In this document: positions 1-8,650 of the stretch, in pieces
Layout: every line of letters starts with the position of its first letter
Position numbering within the stretch: the stretch's first letter is position 1
Assembly: GCF_000761485.1 (NCBI RefSeq)
Contig: NZ_JPMX01000003.1
Coordinates: 1 to 64,000 of the forward strand
DNA from: Modestobacter caceresii
GTDB lineage: Bacteria; Actinomycetota; Actinomycetes; Mycobacteriales; Geodermatophilaceae
Direction: 5' to 3'
Length of the DNA stretch: 64,000 bases
Translations under genes and position numbers: made by a program
Notes under the pieces: model-generated
What the model saw: only the letters and a program-made list of their open reading frames with translations
Databases searched by the model: none
Told to the model about the DNA's origin: nothing

Positions 1-467
1 GGCGCGGGGGCGGGAGCCGGAGCCGGGGCGGCCTCGGGAGCCGGAGCCGGAGCCGGGGCGGCCTCGGGAGCCGGAGCCGGGGCCGGGGCCGGGGCGGGAG
101 CCGGGGCCGGGGCGGCTTCCGGGGCGGGTGTCACAGCCGCCTCGGGTGCCGGTGCGCCGTCCTCCAGGCCGCGGGCGAACCGCAGCTGCCCTTCGGAGCG
201 GGAGTCGGCACCCCCGCCGTGGAGGTCGCGGTTGCGCTCGTAGAGCGCCCGCCAGGACCCGCCGTTGGCCTCCAGGAGCGCGGCGATCGCGGCGCGCCGC
301 TCGACGGTCTCCTGGTCTGCCGGGACGGCGGCGGGTGCAGCGGCTGCTGCGGGTGGCGCGGTGGTGGTGTGGGCCTGTGCCGGGAAGGCCAGGAGCCCGA
401 GCGTGACGGCGGAGACGCCGGCCACGACGAGGGGGCGGACGAGACGAGGTGCAGAGTGCTTGGGCAT
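1..467 (-). CDS. Secreted Ala/Pro-rich protein under c-di-AMP riboswitch (partial, C-terminus off window)
   Basis: The reading frame starts at ATG 467 (GGAG Shine-Dalgarno about 7 nt upstream) and runs off the left edge. The N-terminus MPKHSAPRLVRPLVVAGVSA followed by a hydrophobic run and AQA-H is a typical Sec signal peptide. A short segment about residues 50-90 (LLEANGGSWRALYERNRDL) vaguely resembles the Trp-Arg-Ala-Leu-Tyr pattern of LysM or cell-wall hydrolase linkers, and then come PEAAPAPAP repeats to the edge. No catalytic domain is visible in the part present. Genes behind ydaO-type riboswitches in actinobacteria usually encode Rpf or NlpC/P60 cell-wall enzymes, so a secreted peptidoglycan hydrolase is the best inference. 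The missing C-terminus would decide. Confidence 0.75.
   Translation of the reverse strand, partial: MPKHSAPRLVRPLVVAGVSAVTLGLLAFPAQAHTTTAPPAAAAAPAAVPADQETVERRAAIAALLEANGGSWRALYERNRDLHGGGADSRSEGQLRFARGLEDGAPAPEAAVTPAPEAAPAPAPAPAPAPAPAPEAAPAPAPAPEAAPAPAPAPA
11..118. repeat. Low-complexity GGAGCCGG tandem repeat coding for PEAAPAPAP
   Basis: Irregular tandem copies of a unit close to ggagccggagccggggcggcc lie inside the secreted-protein gene and encode an Ala/Pro-rich linker. Length variation between strains would be expected. Confidence 0.7.
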
Positions 468-481
468 GGTGATCTCCGATC

Positions 482-612
482 ACCGCCTGAGGGGTTAGCT
501 GTCGGGTTCGGGCGATCGGTGCCCGGCCGGCGATGCCGGCTTCACCCCGAGACGAGCCGACTGGTGGTCGGCGCGTCGTGTGCGGTGGTTCCCCCACCCC
601 TGCCTTGACGAG
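482..612 (-). promoter_or_regulatory. ydaO/yuaA-type c-di-AMP riboswitch
   Basis: Read on the minus strand, the leader carries the conserved blocks of the actinobacterial c-di-AMP riboswitch in order: gggggaacc (about 596-588), ggggtgaa (about 548-541), and then CCGAACCCGACAGCTAACC followed by tcaggcg (about 512-483). It ends about 15 nt before the ATG at 467 of a secreted protein. In this family ligand binding turns expression off, typically by transcription termination, for cell-wall and osmotic genes. This is sequence-pattern recognition; no covariance search was run. Confidence 0.88.
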
Positions 613-896
613 TTGCGGATGACGGTCGGCAGGCAGGGTTGGGCGGGCCGGCGTCACGCCCACTGAGTCGGCGCGACGGGCACGTTATGGAAACGAGACC
701 GGCTTGTCCTCGTGACGCATCTCACGCCATCGGCGAGCCGCCGACGGCACGCCGACCCGGGGTCGGAAGTCGTGCCCGGTGGCGAGTCGGTCCGGACGAG
801 TCCGTCGCCGGTGGCCTCCGGTCGCTGTGGGGAAGGCCACGAGCCGGCCCCTGGCTGTCAGCGGTGCGTGCCGTCGGTGATCCGTAGCCTGGCGGA
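613..896. other. Intergenic, promoter region only
   Basis: Together with the riboswitch this fills the 430-bp gap between the divergent secreted-protein and ThrE genes. It should hold the riboswitch promoter on the minus strand and the ThrE promoter on the plus strand. No convincing gene is seen. Confidence 0.5.
885..890 (+). promoter_or_regulatory. -10 box TAGCCT of a probable leaderless thrE-like transcript
   Basis: TAGCCT ends 6 nt before the GTG at 897, so transcription would start at the start codon. No Shine-Dalgarno is present and no clear -35 is seen. Confidence 0.45.
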
Positions 897-2300
897 GTGC
901 CCTCCACGAGCCCCGGCCGCCGGCAGCACCTGACCCGCCTGCCGGACCGCGCGCGGAAGGCGATCTCGGGATCCGGGCCGCCGACGGCGCCCTTCGCGCT
1001 GCGTGCCCGGCCCAGCCCGGTCGACGCGGGCACCGCCCGCTCGGCGCTGGGTCTGGCCCTCCGCATCGGGGAGTCGATGATGGCGGTCGGGGCCTCGGCG
1101 GCCGACGTGACCGCCACGGTGCTGCGCGTGGCTGCCGGCTACGGGCTGACCGACTGCCAGGTCGACATCACGTTCACGTCGCTGACCATCAGCTACGACC
1201 CGGACGACGTCCCACCGCTCATGCTGATGCGGATCGTGCGCCCGCGGGGGCTGGACTACACCCGGCTCCAGGGCATCACCGACCTGGCGGCGGAGATCAA
1301 GACGGCCGGCCTGGGCCTGGAGGAGGCGCACCGTCAGCTGGACGACGTGCTGTCGGCGCCGCACCCCTACCGCCGATCGATCCACGCGCTCGGCTGGTCG
1401 GGCGTGGCGGCCTGTGTCGCCTTCCTGCTCGGTGGTGGCTGGCTCGTGGCCCTGGTCGCGGCGGTCACCACGGCCGCGATCGAGCAGACGATCCGCGCCC
1501 TCGACCGGCGCGGGCTCCCGATGTTCTTCCAGCAGGTGGCCGGCGCTGCGGTGGCCACCGGGGCGGCCGTCCTCCTCGTCGTCTGGGAGGTCGATGTCCG
1601 CACCTCGCTGGTGGTCGCCGCTGGGATCGTCGTCCTGCTGGCCGGCCTCTCCTTCGTGGGCGCCGCCGAGGACGCGATCAGCGGCTTCCCGGTCACGGCC
1701 GCGGCGCGGGCCTTCGAGGTGCTGACGTTGACCACCGGGATCGTCGTCGGCATCGCCGCCGTCCTGGACCTGGCGCAGCGGGCGCAGGTCCCGCTCCGCG
1801 TGCTCGACCCGGGAACGGCCGGCGTGCCGTTCGTCGTGACGCTGGCCGCGGCCGCCGGGATGGCCGGGGCATGGGCACTGGCCTCGCACGCCCGCCCGGC
1901 GGCCATCGGGGTCGCCACGGCGGCCGGCGCGCTGGCGTGGACGACGGCGTCGGCGAGCGCGGCCTTCGGTGCCGGTCCTGCGGTGGCGAGTGGGGCGGCG
2001 GCCATCGTCGCTGGGTTCTGCGGGGAGGCGCTGACCGATCGGCTCCGGATCCCGCCCCTGCTCGTCGCGGTCTGCAGCATCGTCCCGCTGCTGCCCGGGC
2101 TCACGATCTACCGGGGCCTCTTCGCGGTCGTCGTGGAGGCCGACGTCGCAGGCGGCGTGAACGCGCTCGTCGGGGCGGCGGCGATCGGACTGGCCCTGGC
2201 CGCCGGCGTCGTGCTGGGCAGGTACTTCGGCCGTCCACTGGGCAGCAGCCGCGATCGGTTCGACCGGCGGGTGCGGCGCCACGCGACCAGCTCCGACTGA
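897..2300 (+). CDS. Threonine/serine exporter family protein (ThrE-like)
   Basis: This 467-residue protein has the ThrE architecture: a cytosolic N-terminal DUF1212 domain (about residues 45-180, with ALGLALRIGESMMAVGASAA) followed by about ten hydrophobic segments forming the DUF1212/DUF3815 membrane part. Corynebacterium ThrE exports threonine and serine by proton-coupled antiport; the substrate here is inferred. The GTG start lies 6 nt after a TAGCCT -10 box, suggesting leaderless translation. It is monocistronic: the next plus-strand gene is 247 bp away, with a hairpin at 2322-2343 between. Confidence 0.88.
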   Translation: MPSTSPGRRQHLTRLPDRARKAISGSGPPTAPFALRARPSPVDAGTARSALGLALRIGESMMAVGASAADVTATVLRVAAGYGLTDCQVDITFTSLTISYDPDDVPPLMLMRIVRPRGLDYTRLQGITDLAAEIKTAGLGLEEAHRQLDDVLSAPHPYRRSIHALGWSGVAACVAFLLGGGWLVALVAAVTTAAIEQTIRALDRRGLPMFFQQVAGAAVATGAAVLLVVWEVDVRTSLVVAAGIVVLLAGLSFVGAAEDAISGFPVTAAARAFEVLTLTTGIVVGIAAVLDLAQRAQVPLRVLDPGTAGVPFVVTLAAAAGMAGAWALASHARPAAIGVATAAGALAWTTASASAAFGAGPAVASGAAAIVAGFCGEALTDRLRIPPLLVAVCSIVPLLPGLTIYRGLFAVVVEADVAGGVNALVGAAAIGLALAAGVVLGRYFGRPLGSSRDRFDRRVRRHATSSD

Positions 2301-2321
2301 GATCGGCCTGCTGACCGAGGG

Positions 2322-2343
2322 GTCCGGGCCGGGCAGCCCGGAC
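2322..2343 (+). terminator. Hairpin downstream of thrE-like gene
   Basis: Perfect 8-bp inverted repeat gtccgggc / gcccggac with a 6-nt loop, 22 nt after the ThrE stop. There is no U-tract, so its strength is uncertain. Confidence 0.35.
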
Positions 2344-2547
2344 GGGTGCGCGAAACGGCGAGATCGGGTGCACGCGGTGGTCCTCGGCCACCGCGGATGG
2401 GACCGAGGGTCTACCGAACAGCTCACCGCCGCCGGGTGATGCCGTCGGCGGAGCTCGCTCCGGTCACCATCCCCGCGGGACCAGTCCCGGGGTGGCCGGG
2501 CTCCGTCCGGTCCTGACGCCGTCCCCTCTGCAGAGAACGAGGCCCTC

Positions 2548-3549
2548 ATGTCCGCACGCCGTCATCGAGCCACCGCCGCCGTCGTCGCGCCGCTCGCGGT
2601 GACCCTGGCGCTGACCGGTTGCAGCACCACGAGTGAGAGCGGCACCGTCGCGGCCACCCCTGCGGGCGGCGACACCGAGGTCGACACGATCCTCTTCGAC
2701 TTCCCCTTCACCTCGCTGCCCATCTACTCGGTGCTCAGCCAGCAGATGCAGGACTACGCCGAGGAGCAGGGCGTCACCGTCGAGTTCACCAACGACAACA
2801 GCGACCTGTCGACCCAGGTGTCGAACCTGACCACCTACCTCAACAGCGACGTGGACGCGGTGGTGTCCTTCCCGATGGACCCGGCCAGCATCGACTCGAT
2901 CGCCCAGCAGTACCTGGACGCCGGCAAGTACTGGGTCACCTACGGCGGCGACCTGGAGAACCAGAGCAGCACGCTGCAGTTCAGCTTCACCGAGTCCGGG
3001 CGGATGCTCGGGGAGGACGCCGGCCGGTGGGCGCAGGAGGACCTCGGTGAGCCCCCCACGGTGCTGGTGCTGGAGGACCAGCTGACCCAGATCGGGCAGG
3101 AGCGGACCAACGGGATCCTCGAGGGACTGCGCAACGCCGCTCCCGATGCCGAGATCGTCGCCCAGCAGCAGGCGGTGACCCCGCAGGAAGCGCTGACGGT
3201 CACCAACTCGGTGCTGGCCGCGAACCCCGACGTGGACATGGTGCTGGCGGCCGTCGGTGACGCCGCCCAGGGCGCCTACCAGGCGCTGCTGTCCTCCGGC
3301 CGGGCGGCGGACGACCCGGAGACCTACGTCGGCGGGCTCGACGGCAACCTCTCCCTGTTCCAGGCGATGCAGGAGGGCGACTTCGTGCGCGGCGTGGTGA
3401 CCGTCAAGTCCGAGGACATCGTGAAGGCGACCATCGACATCCCGCTGGCCCTGGGCCGCGGGGAGGAGCCGGAGACCGACGTCCCGGTGTACCTGGTCAC
3501 CCCGGACAGCCCCGACCTGCAGGAGTACGTCACCGCCTTCGGCGGCTGA
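2548..3549 (+). CDS. Sugar-type ABC transporter substrate-binding lipoprotein
   Basis: The 333-residue product begins with a lipoprotein signal (hydrophobic core, then LALTGC with the lipidated Cys near residue 25). It continues as a type I periplasmic-binding fold of the Peripla_BP_4 (ribose/xylose-binding) type, including GGDLENQSSTLQFSFTESGR and a C-terminal GGLDGNLSLFQAM. It should capture a small sugar-like ligand outside the membrane and deliver it to the permease encoded at 5050-6123. It is the first gene of a three-gene operon: the ATPase begins one base after its stop. The ligand cannot be read from sequence; the flanking SDRs and amidohydrolase suggest a polyol or modified sugar. 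Confidence 0.9.
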   Translation: MSARRHRATAAVVAPLAVTLALTGCSTTSESGTVAATPAGGDTEVDTILFDFPFTSLPIYSVLSQQMQDYAEEQGVTVEFTNDNSDLSTQVSNLTTYLNSDVDAVVSFPMDPASIDSIAQQYLDAGKYWVTYGGDLENQSSTLQFSFTESGRMLGEDAGRWAQEDLGEPPTVLVLEDQLTQIGQERTNGILEGLRNAAPDAEIVAQQQAVTPQEALTVTNSVLAANPDVDMVLAAVGDAAQGAYQALLSSGRAADDPETYVGGLDGNLSLFQAMQEGDFVRGVVTVKSEDIVKATIDIPLALGRGEEPETDVPVYLVTPDSPDLQEYVTAFGG

Positions 3550-3550
3550 C

Positions 3551-5050
3551 ATGACCGTCTCCGTCCGTGGCCTCACCAAGAGGTACGGCCCGACCCTGGC
3601 GCTCGACGACGTCGACCTGGACGTCGCCGCCGGTGAGGTGCACGCCCTGCTCGGGCACAACGGCGCCGGCAAGTCCACGGTGATCAAGTGCCTGGGCGGG
3701 GGCACCGCGCCCAGCGCCGGCTCGATCACGATCGGTGGGACGACGCACGACGCACTGGACCCCCGGTCCTCCATCGCCGCGGGGATCGCGGTGATCTACC
3801 AGCACCTGAGCCTCATCGACCGGCTGGACGTCACCGAGAACCTCCACCTCGGTCAGGAGACGACGACGGCGGGGGTCTTCCTGCGCCGGGCCGACCAGCG
3901 GGCGCGTGCGGTGCGCCTGCTCGAGCGGGTGGGCCTGGACGTCTCCCCGGGCACCCCGGTCCGGCAGCTGACCATCGGCCAGCGGCAGCTGGTCGAGATC
4001 GCGAAGGCGCTGAGCCGGGACGCGCGGTTGCTCGTCCTGGACGAACCGAGCGCCGCGCTGTCCCCGGTGGAGTCACGCCGGCTGGCCGACCTGGTGCGGC
4101 TGCTCAAGGCCGACGGGATCGCCGTCCTGTACGTGACCCACCTGCTCAACGAGGTGGTCGAGCTCGCTGACCGCACCACGGTCATGCGGGACGGGCGGGT
4201 CGTGTGGTCCCAGCCGATGGCCGGGGTGAGCAAGACCGACCTGGTGACCGCGGTGAGCGGCCGCGCGCACGGGGCGGCCGTGGCGCCGCGGCCGGTGGAC
4301 CCGGACACGCCCCCGGCGCTGGCCATCGAGCACCTGCGGGCACCGGGCCTGCACGACGTCTCCCTGGTGGTCCGGCCCGGGGAGATCGTCGGCCTCTACG
4401 GGCTGGTGGGGTCCGGCCGGTCGCGGCTGCTGGAGACCCTCTTCGGTCGCCGGCCGGCCACCTCCGGGACGGTCGCCGTGGACGGGCGCCCGGTGCGCGT
4501 CCGCCGTCCCGACGACGCCCTCCGTGCCGGCCTCGCACTCGTCCCTGGTGACCGGCTCCGGCAGGGGCTCTTCGGCTCCCTCTCGTCGGGGGAGAACACC
4601 GTGCTGCGGGTCATGTCGCTCACCGCACGTGCGGGGTGGCGTCGGCCCCGGGCGGAACAGGAGGTCTTCCGGAGCACCGCCGCCGCGTTCGGCCTGCGCC
4701 CGGCCGACCCGGCGGTGCCGGTCTCCCGGCTGTCCGGCGGCAACCAGCAGAAGGTGCTCATCGCCCGCTGGGTCAACGACCGGGCCGGTACCCGGGTCCT
4801 CCTGCTGGACGACCCGACCCAGGGCGTCGACGTCGGCGCCCGGGCCGAGATCTACGACGTCCTGCGGCAGGTCGCCGCCGACCAGGGGCTGGCGGTGCTG
4901 TTCGCCAGCAACGACCCCGACGAGGTCGTCGCGCTGGCACACCGCTGCCTGGTGATGCGCCAGGGCCGGGTCGTCGACGACCTCGACATGCGCGACACCG
5001 ACGAAGAGCAGCTGCTCGACCTCATCCACAGCGAGCTGGAGCCCTCCTGA
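3551..5050 (+). CDS. Sugar-type ABC transporter ATP-binding protein (two ATPase domains)
   Basis: The 499-residue protein contains two fused ABC domains as in RbsA/XylG/MglA. The first domain has Walker A GHNGAGKST (residues 35-43), signature LTIGQRQLVEIAKAL and Walker B LLVLDEPS. The second has a degenerate Walker A GLVGSGRSR, signature LSGGNQQKVLIARW and LLLDDPTQGVDVGA. A degenerate second P-loop is usual in this class. It powers uptake through the permease encoded next. Its stop overlaps the permease start (TGATG at 5048-5052), indicating translational coupling. Confidence 0.93.
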   Translation: MTVSVRGLTKRYGPTLALDDVDLDVAAGEVHALLGHNGAGKSTVIKCLGGGTAPSAGSITIGGTTHDALDPRSSIAAGIAVIYQHLSLIDRLDVTENLHLGQETTTAGVFLRRADQRARAVRLLERVGLDVSPGTPVRQLTIGQRQLVEIAKALSRDARLLVLDEPSAALSPVESRRLADLVRLLKADGIAVLYVTHLLNEVVELADRTTVMRDGRVVWSQPMAGVSKTDLVTAVSGRAHGAAVAPRPVDPDTPPALAIEHLRAPGLHDVSLVVRPGEIVGLYGLVGSGRSRLLETLFGRRPATSGTVAVDGRPVRVRRPDDALRAGLALVPGDRLRQGLFGSLSSGENTVLRVMSLTARAGWRRPRAEQEVFRSTAAAFGLRPADPAVPVSRLSGGNQQKVLIARWVNDRAGTRVLLLDDPTQGVDVGARAEIYDVLRQVAADQGLAVLFASNDPDEVVALAHRCLVMRQGRVVDDLDMRDTDEEQLLDLIHSELEPS

Positions 5051-6123
5051 TGACGACCGCCCCACCTCCCACCGTCGACGGCGCCGACCGTCGTCCCCCG
5101 TCCACCGGTCACGCCGCCGCGGCACCGTCCCCGGTGGCCGCCGCCGCGGGCTGGCTGGTCCAGAACCCGCTGCTGGTGCTGCTCGTGGTGATGGTGGCCG
5201 GCGTGCAGCTGGCCACCGGGGCGCAACTGGGCTGGGGCAACCTGCGGGGCGTCTTCCTGGACGCGGCGGTCATCGCGATCGTCGCCGCCCCGGTCGCGAT
5301 GCTGGTGATCGCCGGCTACATCGACCTCTCGGTCGGGTCGACCCTGGCCCTGGGCGGGGTGGTGGCCGGCAAGGTGGCGCAGTCCGGTGGGTCCCCGCTG
5401 GTCGCCGTCGGGGCGGCGCTGCTCGCCGGCGCCGCAGTCGGGGTGGTCAACGCGGTGCTGGCGACGGTGTTCGGGCTGTCCTCCTTCATCGTGACCCTGG
5501 GCATGCTCACCGCCGTCCGGGGCGTCGCCCAGCTGGTCAGCCCGCTGCCGCTGAGCAACTTCGGGGAGGCCTTCGGCTTCCTGGGCATCGGCAACATCGC
5601 CGGGATCCCGCTCCCGGCGCTGCTGGCCGTCGCCGTGCTGCTGACCGCCGGGGTGTTCCTCACCCGCACGCCGGCCGGGCGGCACCTCTACGCGATCGGG
5701 GTGAACCGGGAGGCCGCCTACCTGTCCGGGGTGGACACCCGGCGGATCCCGTTCCTGCTGTTCGTCACCAGCGGCGCCGCGGCCGGGCTGGCCGGCGCGA
5801 TCACCGTCGCCCGGCTCAACAGCGCCCCGGCCGGCCAGCTCGGCGGCGGCTTCGAACTGGCGGTGATCACCGCGGTGCTGCTCGGCGGCGTCGCGCTCAC
5901 CGGCGGCGAGGGCAGCATGGTCGACGTCCTGGTCGGGGTGCTGTTCATGGGGCTGCTCCGCAACGGCCTCACCCTGCTGGGCGTCACCACCTTCTGGCAG
6001 AACGTCGCCAGCGGCCTGGCGCTGGTGGCGGCGATCGCCATCGCCGCAGCCACCCACGTCGTCCGCGGGAAGATGCGGGCCCGGGAGGCCCACCGGCTCG
6101 ACGACGCGGCCCCCACCGGCTGA
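5050..6123 (+). CDS. Sugar-type ABC transporter permease (RbsC-like)
   Basis: A 357-residue membrane protein with 8-10 hydrophobic helices and the BPD_transp_2 hallmarks GYIDLSVGSTLALGG and GRHLYAIGVNREAA. The open frame extends further upstream, but the ATG at 5050 overlaps the ATPase stop and gives a normal-length protein, so it is taken as the start. It forms the translocation pore, probably as a homodimer, with the SBP at 2548 and ATPase at 3551. A GC-rich hairpin follows at 6130-6159 and faces the convergent SDR gene. Confidence 0.92.
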   Translation: MTTAPPPTVDGADRRPPSTGHAAAAPSPVAAAAGWLVQNPLLVLLVVMVAGVQLATGAQLGWGNLRGVFLDAAVIAIVAAPVAMLVIAGYIDLSVGSTLALGGVVAGKVAQSGGSPLVAVGAALLAGAAVGVVNAVLATVFGLSSFIVTLGMLTAVRGVAQLVSPLPLSNFGEAFGFLGIGNIAGIPLPALLAVAVLLTAGVFLTRTPAGRHLYAIGVNREAAYLSGVDTRRIPFLLFVTSGAAAGLAGAITVARLNSAPAGQLGGGFELAVITAVLLGGVALTGGEGSMVDVLVGVLFMGLLRNGLTLLGVTTFWQNVASGLALVAAIAIAAATHVVRGKMRAREAHRLDDAAPTG

Positions 6124-6129
6124 AGCGCA

Positions 6130-6159
6130 CCCGGCCGGGGGCGACTGCCCTCGGCCGGG
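6130..6159. terminator. Bidirectional terminator hairpin
   Basis: 13-bp stem (cccggccgggggc / gccctcggccggg, one G-U type mismatch) with a 4-nt loop, in the 42-bp gap between the convergent permease and SDR genes. Confidence 0.6.
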
Positions 6160-6165
6160 CCCGGG

Positions 6166-6945
6166 CTACGGGGTGGGGTCGGTGGCGAACTCGTACGGCG
6201 GGACGGCGGGCCGGGCCAGGTAGCCGAAGTCGGAGACGACCGAGGTGCCGTTGATCGGGGAGCTCACCGGTGAGGCGAGGAACGCGGCGTGCCGGGCCAG
6301 GTCCGCCGGCTGCATGACGGGCAGGTCGCTGCCGGCGAACCCGTCGGGGCGGCCCAGGTCGGCCCGCGACATCGGGGTGTCGACGACCCCCGGGCACAGG
6401 CAGTTGACGCGCACCTCGGGGTGGTCGACCGACAGGGAGCGGGTGAGCATCAGCACCGCGCCCTTGGAGGTGTTGTAGGCGCTCATCCCCTCGAACGCCA
6501 CGAGTGCCGCATCCGAGGCGATCAACACGATGGTGGCGACCGGGCTGGAGCGCAGCGCGGGGACGGTGTGCTTGGCCAGCAGGAAGTTGCCGCGGACGTT
6601 CACCGCCATGACCTGGTCCCAGTCGGCGACGCTCACCTCCGCGGCCGGTGTCCCGGCCGGGCCGGAGATGCCCGCACACCCGAGGACGGTGTCCAGCCGG
6701 CCGAACCGGTGGAGGACGGCGGCGACGGCCGTGCGCACGTCCGCCTCGACCGTCACGTCGGCCCGGACGAACAGGGCGTCGTGGCCCCGGTCGCGCAGCA
6801 GTGCGGCGACCTCCTCGCCGGCCGGGTCACGGTCGAGGAGGGCGGTCTTCGCGCCCTCCTCGGCGAGCGCGTCGGCACACGCCCGCCCGATGCCGGAAGC
6901 ACCACCGGTGATCAGCGCGACCCGATCGCGCAGCTGCAGGTCCAT
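6166..6945 (-). CDS. SDR family oxidoreductase
   Basis: A 259-residue classical short-chain dehydrogenase/reductase. The nucleotide-binding motif TGGASGIG lies at about residues 14-21, D60-like acidic D/R at the end of beta-2 suggests NAD(H) use, and the catalytic Ser-Tyr-Lys appears as IASDAAL and SAYNTSKGAV. A MQ(P)ADLARHAAFLASP segment and C-terminal NGTSVVSDFGYL fit the family. It is the last gene of a minus-strand run (amidohydrolase, MoaF-like, SDR, SDR) and sits 18 bp after the upstream SDR, so the two probably act in one pathway on alcohol or keto groups of the imported compound. The substrate is unknown. Confidence 0.88.
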   Translation of the reverse strand: MDLQLRDRVALITGGASGIGRACADALAEEGAKTALLDRDPAGEEVAALLRDRGHDALFVRADVTVEADVRTAVAAVLHRFGRLDTVLGCAGISGPAGTPAAEVSVADWDQVMAVNVRGNFLLAKHTVPALRSSPVATIVLIASDAALVAFEGMSAYNTSKGAVLMLTRSLSVDHPEVRVNCLCPGVVDTPMSRADLGRPDGFAGSDLPVMQPADLARHAAFLASPVSSPINGTSVVSDFGYLARPAVPPYEFATDPTP

Positions 6946-6963
6946 GATCCGGTCCTCCTGTCC

Positions 6964-7782
6964 TCAGGGTCGGTCGACCGGGCGGCCGTCGACCGACACC
7001 CGGGGGTCGAAGGGCACCGTGCCCACGTCCACGGCCACCTGCCCGCCGTCGACCGGGACCACCGCTGCGTTGACGTAGCGGGCCTGGTCCGACAGCAGCC
7101 AGGCGATGCACGCGGCGACCTCGTCGGCGCCGGCCGGCCGACGCGCCGGGACCAGTGAGGTCACCAGCCCGTAGGCGGCGCTGGGGGAGAGGCCGCGCGG
7201 ACCGCCGAACTCCGCCATCTCCGCGTCGGCCATCTCGGTTGCCGTCCACCCGGGGCACACCACGTTGGCCCGGAGTCCCTGGGGGCCGTAGTCGACGGCG
7301 AGGGACTGGGTGAGCGCGGTGGCGGCCGCCTTCGAGGCGGCGTAGACCGACATCTCCGCGCTGGCCCGCAGGCCGGCCACCGAGGCGACGGTGACCACGG
7401 CGCCGCGTGACGCCAGCAGGTGCGGCAACGCGGCCCGGAGCACGTGGTAGAGGCCGCCGACGTTGACCCGCAGCGTCGCCTCGAACGCCTCGGGGGAGAC
7501 GTCCAGCAGCGCGCCGGGGTGCATCACCCCGGCATTGAGGACCAGGCCGTCGAGGCGACCGAAGTGGTCGACGGTGCGCTGCACGACCCGGGCGGCGTCC
7601 GCCGGGTCTGCGACGTCGCCGGCCACGGCGAGCCCGCCGGTCTCCTGCGCCGTCCGCTCCAGCGGTTCCGGCCGGCGACCGCAGACGACGACCCGGGTCC
7701 CGGTGCGCGCCAGCGTGCGGGCGGTCGCCGCACCGATGCCGGCGCCGCCGCCGGTGACCAACGCGACCCGGGGAGGGGTCAC
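6964..7782 (-). CDS. SDR family oxidoreductase
   Basis: A 272-residue classical SDR with TGGGAGIG near residue 10, NAG (LVLNAGVMHPG) and the active-site pattern VASVAGL plus YAASKAA. Its GTG start overlaps the stop of the MoaF-like gene (GTGA, 7779-7782), so the two are translationally coupled. It resembles the neighbouring SDR at 6166 in family only; the pair likely performs successive oxidations or reductions in the same catabolic route. Confidence 0.88.
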   Translation of the reverse strand: MTPPRVALVTGGGAGIGAATARTLARTGTRVVVCGRRPEPLERTAQETGGLAVAGDVADPADAARVVQRTVDHFGRLDGLVLNAGVMHPGALLDVSPEAFEATLRVNVGGLYHVLRAALPHLLASRGAVVTVASVAGLRASAEMSVYAASKAAATALTQSLAVDYGPQGLRANVVCPGWTATEMADAEMAEFGGPRGLSPSAAYGLVTSLVPARRPAGADEVAACIAWLLSDQARYVNAAVVPVDGGQVAVDVGTVPFDPRVSVDGRPVDRP

Positions 7783-8597
7783 GGCGTGGTGACCGGCGGT
7801 GCCACGGACAGGGGCTGTGCGTAGGCGCCCATCGTGAGGTCGACCAGCTCACCGCTGAACTGGTCGAGCGCGAACTGGATGCCCACCGAGCGCAGCTGGG
7901 TCAGGTCGACCAGCACCATGCCCTCGACGCCCAGCAGCTTCTCCAACCAGGAGAAGAGGTACACCCCTTCGCGGATCTTCCAGTGCACGCACCGCTCGGT
8001 GTCCGCCTCGCCCTGCTCGGCACCGCCCATGCAGACCCAGGTGAACAGGCGGTCGGTGAGGTAGACGTGGTCGTAGACGTCGTCGCTGCTGTAGCGGTAG
8101 CGGATCCGCCGGCCGACCAGTTCGGTGGTCGGCTGGTGGGGGTGCGGGTCCGTCCGCCCTCCGTCGACGGTCGCCTGGAACCACTGCTGCCGGGCGCGGT
8201 GCGGGTGCGGCTCCAGACCGAGCTGGGCCAGGGCCCCGGTCGCTGCGCCGTTGCGGAGGTCCAGCGCCATGGACGCTGCCTCGGGCTGGGGGAGGCCCTG
8301 CCACAGCTGGTGCACGTAGAACAGCTGGTCGGCCAGCTCGAAGGCCTGGTAGCCGGCGGTGCCGCTGCGCTCCGGGCGGTCGCCGACGCGCAGCACCCAG
8401 TCGAGCCGGCGGTCGTCGGTGAACCGCTGCTCGAGTGAGAACCCCTCGCCGCCGTCGGTCAGGGCGCCGGTCAGGGTCACGGTCCGGCCGACCAGGGCGC
8501 CGGACACCGGCGGGCGGAACTCGTCGAAGCCCTCGGCCATCTCGGTCAAGGGGGTCCAGGACTGCGCGTCCCAGGCGAAGTCGCCTCTGCCGCTCAC
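7779..8597 (-). CDS. MoaF-like protein (N- and C-terminal MoaF domains)
   Basis: The GTG start at 8597 is supported by GAGGAG 5 nt upstream and gives 272 residues; the open frame continues further upstream but without family similarity. Two related beta-barrel halves are visible: residues about 20-120 (LVGRTVTLTG, LDWVLRVGDR) and about 150-255 (LVGRRIRYRYSSDDVYDHVYLTDRLFTWVC; HWKIREGVYLFSWLEKL), as in MoaF/MoaF_C proteins. MoaF was named from the Klebsiella monoamine regulon; its biochemical role is not settled despite the 'molybdenum cofactor' label. Coupling to SDR and amidohydrolase genes suggests a small-molecule binding or isomerising role. Confidence 0.78.
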   Translation of the reverse strand: MSGRGDFAWDAQSWTPLTEMAEGFDEFRPPVSGALVGRTVTLTGALTDGGEGFSLEQRFTDDRRLDWVLRVGDRPERSGTAGYQAFELADQLFYVHQLWQGLPQPEAASMALDLRNGAATGALAQLGLEPHPHRARQQWFQATVDGGRTDPHPHQPTTELVGRRIRYRYSSDDVYDHVYLTDRLFTWVCMGGAEQGEADTERCVHWKIREGVYLFSWLEKLLGVEGMVLVDLTQLRSVGIQFALDQFSGELVDLTMGAYAQPLSVAPPVTTP

Positions 8598-8650
8598 GGT
8601 TCTCCTCGTCGTCGTGCTGGTCAGGTCGGTCTCGGCCCAGCCGAGTGGGG

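Noticed and set aside
1-123. Possible CRISPR-like repeat
   Set aside because: Units are contiguous GC-rich codon repeats without unique spacers.
858-2549. Long minus-strand open frame opposite the ThrE gene
   Set aside because: High-GC shadow frame; composition is Arg/Gly/Asp-rich without domains, while the opposite strand has a clear family match.
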